A stretch of DNA of 64,000 bases, from NCBI RefSeq assembly GCF_024347395.1, contig NZ_AP025472.1, positions 2,356,001 to 2,420,000 of the forward strand, in the 5' to 3' direction. Positions 62,636-64,000 of this stretch are shown in pieces (position 1 is the first letter of the stretch; each line of letters begins with the position of its first letter). This stretch comes from Vibrio cortegadensis (GTDB taxonomy: Bacteria > Pseudomonadota > Gammaproteobacteria > Enterobacterales > Vibrionaceae). The position numbers and the translations under genes were made by a program. The notes under the pieces were generated by a model. The model made no database searches, was not told the DNA's origin, and saw only the letters and a program-made list of their open reading frames with translations.

Positions 62636-62693
62636 GCTAAATATCACCCTGTAATATAGATAAGTCAAAGCTAAGGCTTTGACCCCTCTACTT

Positions 62694-62711
62694 TATCCCC
62701 TAAAAGGTATA
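62694..62711. promoter_or_regulatory. HipB operator O1
   Basis: TATCC-N8-GTATA, one mismatch to the E. coli HipB consensus TATCC-N8-GGATA. Confidence 0.8.
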
Positions 62712-62721
62712 TACCTTGCAT

Positions 62722-62739
62722 TATCCCCTTAAAGGTATA
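62722..62739. promoter_or_regulatory. HipB operator O2
   Basis: TATCCCCTTAAAGGTATA, the same variant as O1, starting exactly 28 bp after it. Confidence 0.8.
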
Positions 62740-62749
62740 ATACTGCGTA

Positions 62750-62767
62750 TATCCCTTTGTCGGGATA
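62750..62767. promoter_or_regulatory. HipB operator O3
   Basis: TATCCCTTTGTCGGGATA, a perfect TATCC-N8-GGATA, 28 bp after O2. Confidence 0.88.
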
Positions 62768-62777
62768 GTATAGCCCA

Positions 62778-62795
62778 TACCCTCTAGTGCGGATA
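62778..62795. promoter_or_regulatory. HipB operator O4
   Basis: TACCCTCTAGTGCGGATA, one mismatch, 28 bp after O3. Confidence 0.8.
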
Positions 62796-62822
62796 AAACT
62801 TCATTGTAAGGAGTGACAACTT

Positions 62823-63071
62823 GTGATTTATAGCCCACAACAATTAGCCAATACCTTACTGCTCATACGCCAAAAAAATAAGTGGACTCAATCTGAACTG
62901 GCAAAAAAAGTAGGGATAAAACAAGCAACCATTTCGAACTTTGAAAATAGACCAGAAAAGGCAACTATTTCAACAATGTTCAAGCTCATTCAAGCATTAG
63001 AACTCACTCTTAAAATCGAAACAAAAGATGCAAAAAACAGTCAAAATACTGTTGATGAGGAAGATTGGTAA
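62823..63071 (+). CDS. hipB: antitoxin and autorepressor HipB
   Basis: 82 residues. Cro/CI-type helix-turn-helix LLIRQKNKWTQSELAKKVGIKQATISNFENRPEKATISTMFKLIQAL. The acidic tail ends EEDW, as in E. coli HipB. It starts with GTG after AAGGAG at nine bases. It neutralises HipA and represses the operon through the four operators upstream. Its stop overlaps the hipA ATG by one base. Confidence 0.94.
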   Translation: MIYSPQQLANTLLLIRQKNKWTQSELAKKVGIKQATISNFENRPEKATISTMFKLIQALELTLKIETKDAKNSQNTVDEEDW

Positions 63072-64000
63072 TGCAGCAACTTAATGCCTATATGAATGGT
63101 GAGTTAGTCGGTACCCTAATAAAACAAAACAATGGCTCTCATGAATTTCAATATAATGAGTCTTGGCTAAGTAACGACAAATCTCGCCCATTATCTTTAT
63201 CTCTTAAACTACAAGTACCTACGATAACTTCTGATGCCGTTATCAACTACTTCGACAACCTACTACCAGACAATATTGCTATACGTAATAGGATTGTTGC
63301 TCGCTATCAAACAGCTTCAAACCAGCCTTTTGATCTTCTAAAGGAAATTGGTAAAGACAGCGTAGGTGCCATTGCTCTGCTCCAACCAAATCAACCATAT
63401 ATCGAGAACAAACTATCATACGAACTTCTTGATGAATCTCGGCTTGAAAAAATCTTAGCTGCCCATCATTCCGATATTCCATTAGGTATGATTAAGGAAG
63501 AAGATGACTTCCGAATATCTGTTGCTGGCGCTCAAGAAAAAACCGCATTACTAAGGTTGAATGAAACTTGGTGTTTGCCCAAAGGGAACACACCTACAAG
63601 CCATATCATTAAACTGCCTATTGGTGAAATTAAACAGCCCACCTCTATTTTAGATCTGACTGAAAGTGTCGAGAATGAGTTCATCTGTATTGAGTTAGCT
63701 AGAGAGCTGGGGTTTGATGTTCCGAAAGTTGAGATCATCACAACCCATAATTATAAAGCCATTGCTGTTGAGCGCTTTGATAGACGTTGGATTAAGGATC
63801 GTACGCAACTATTGCGCCTTCCTCAGGAAGATATCTGTCAAGCTAAAGGGATCCCTTCATCTATAAAGTACGAAATTGATGGGGGACCAGGAATAGCCGA
63901 TATTATGAAGCTACTTGAAGGCTCATCAAATGCACTGGAAGACAGATATAACTTCATGAAGTTTCAAGTTTTCCAATGGGCTATAGGCGCTATTGATGGG
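63071..64000 (+). CDS. hipA: toxin kinase HipA (cut by window edge)
   Basis: 310 residues visible. FRISVAGAQEKTALLR carries the regulatory autophosphorylated serine (Ser150 in E. coli), VERFDRRW, LRLPQEDICQ and KYEIDGGPGI follow the E. coli protein closely. The sequence ends at VFQWAIGAIDG, just at the catalytic Asp. HipA phosphorylates glutamyl-tRNA synthetase and causes dormancy in E. coli. This is the long E. coli-type HipA. Confidence 0.95.
   Translation, partial: MQQLNAYMNGELVGTLIKQNNGSHEFQYNESWLSNDKSRPLSLSLKLQVPTITSDAVINYFDNLLPDNIAIRNRIVARYQTASNQPFDLLKEIGKDSVGAIALLQPNQPYIENKLSYELLDESRLEKILAAHHSDIPLGMIKEEDDFRISVAGAQEKTALLRLNETWCLPKGNTPTSHIIKLPIGEIKQPTSILDLTESVENEFICIELARELGFDVPKVEIITTHNYKAIAVERFDRRWIKDRTQLLRLPQEDICQAKGIPSSIKYEIDGGPGIADIMKLLEGSSNALEDRYNFMKFQVFQWAIGAIDG

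Noticed and set aside
36752..64000. CRISPR array or integron cassette array
   Set aside because: The repeated motif near 54-60 kb is too short, irregularly spaced and partly inverted, and attC-like structures were not found.

Overview
The window is a chromosomal segment of a Vibrionaceae bacterium, most likely Vibrio. The evidence is the sodium-type stator pair pomA/pomB, the gene orders gcvA-gcvB, gpt-frsA-crl-proBA and ratA/rnfH-smpB-ssrA, a GcvB small RNA, a candidate VcdRP-type dual-function RNA, and a tmRNA with the tag ANDENYALAA.

Positions 1 to about 36.75 kb are core chromosome. From the left: a minus-strand group gcvA, alpha/beta hydrolase, DUF423 protein and rlmM, with gcvB divergent from gcvA; thiI; the pomAB stator operon; the plus-strand isoprenoid operon xseB-ispA-dxs; a long minus-strand run nrdR-ribD-ribE-ribB(A)-ribH-nusB-thiL-pgpA (riboflavin, thiamine phosphate, phospholipid and antitermination functions); proBA; crl; frsA; gpt; an NCS2 purine permease behind a PurR box; the small RNA/small-protein locus; pepD; dnaKJ; a DAACS symporter; grpE divergent from nadK; recN behind two LexA boxes; bamE; rnfH-ratA; smpB and ssrA. 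Heat-shock (sigma32) promoters are readable before dnaK and grpE.

The 3' end of ssrA is the attachment site of a mobile element of about 24.3 kb (about 36.75 to 61.07 kb). Its left end carries a P4-type integrase, two AlpA-like regulators, an inovirus-Gp2-like protein, and a probable small/large terminase pair with no capsid or tail genes. This looks like a phage satellite (PICI-like). Its cargo is defence-like: a type I restriction-modification operon (hsdM-hsdS-DUF4268 protein-hsdR) with a decayed DUF45 metallopeptidase gene beyond it; a short solo tyrosine recombinase; two small zinc-binding proteins; a KAP-type P-loop NTPase; a DUF4145-like/Sel1/SEC-C protein; and several unrecognised genes. 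A short repeated motif, CTAAGTCGCTTYTGTCCC, recurs between the genes from 53.9 to 59.7 kb. Matching repeats of the TTAGTACCAAG type lie at both ends of the island and look like integrase arm sites.

A second element is joined directly to the right (from about 61.07 kb). It has its own related integrase, cut short by a partial IS3-family insertion. Next to the IS lies the 5' end of a second truncated gene, then a hipBA toxin-antitoxin operon controlled by four HipB-type operators spaced exactly 28 bp apart. hipA runs off the right edge of the window.
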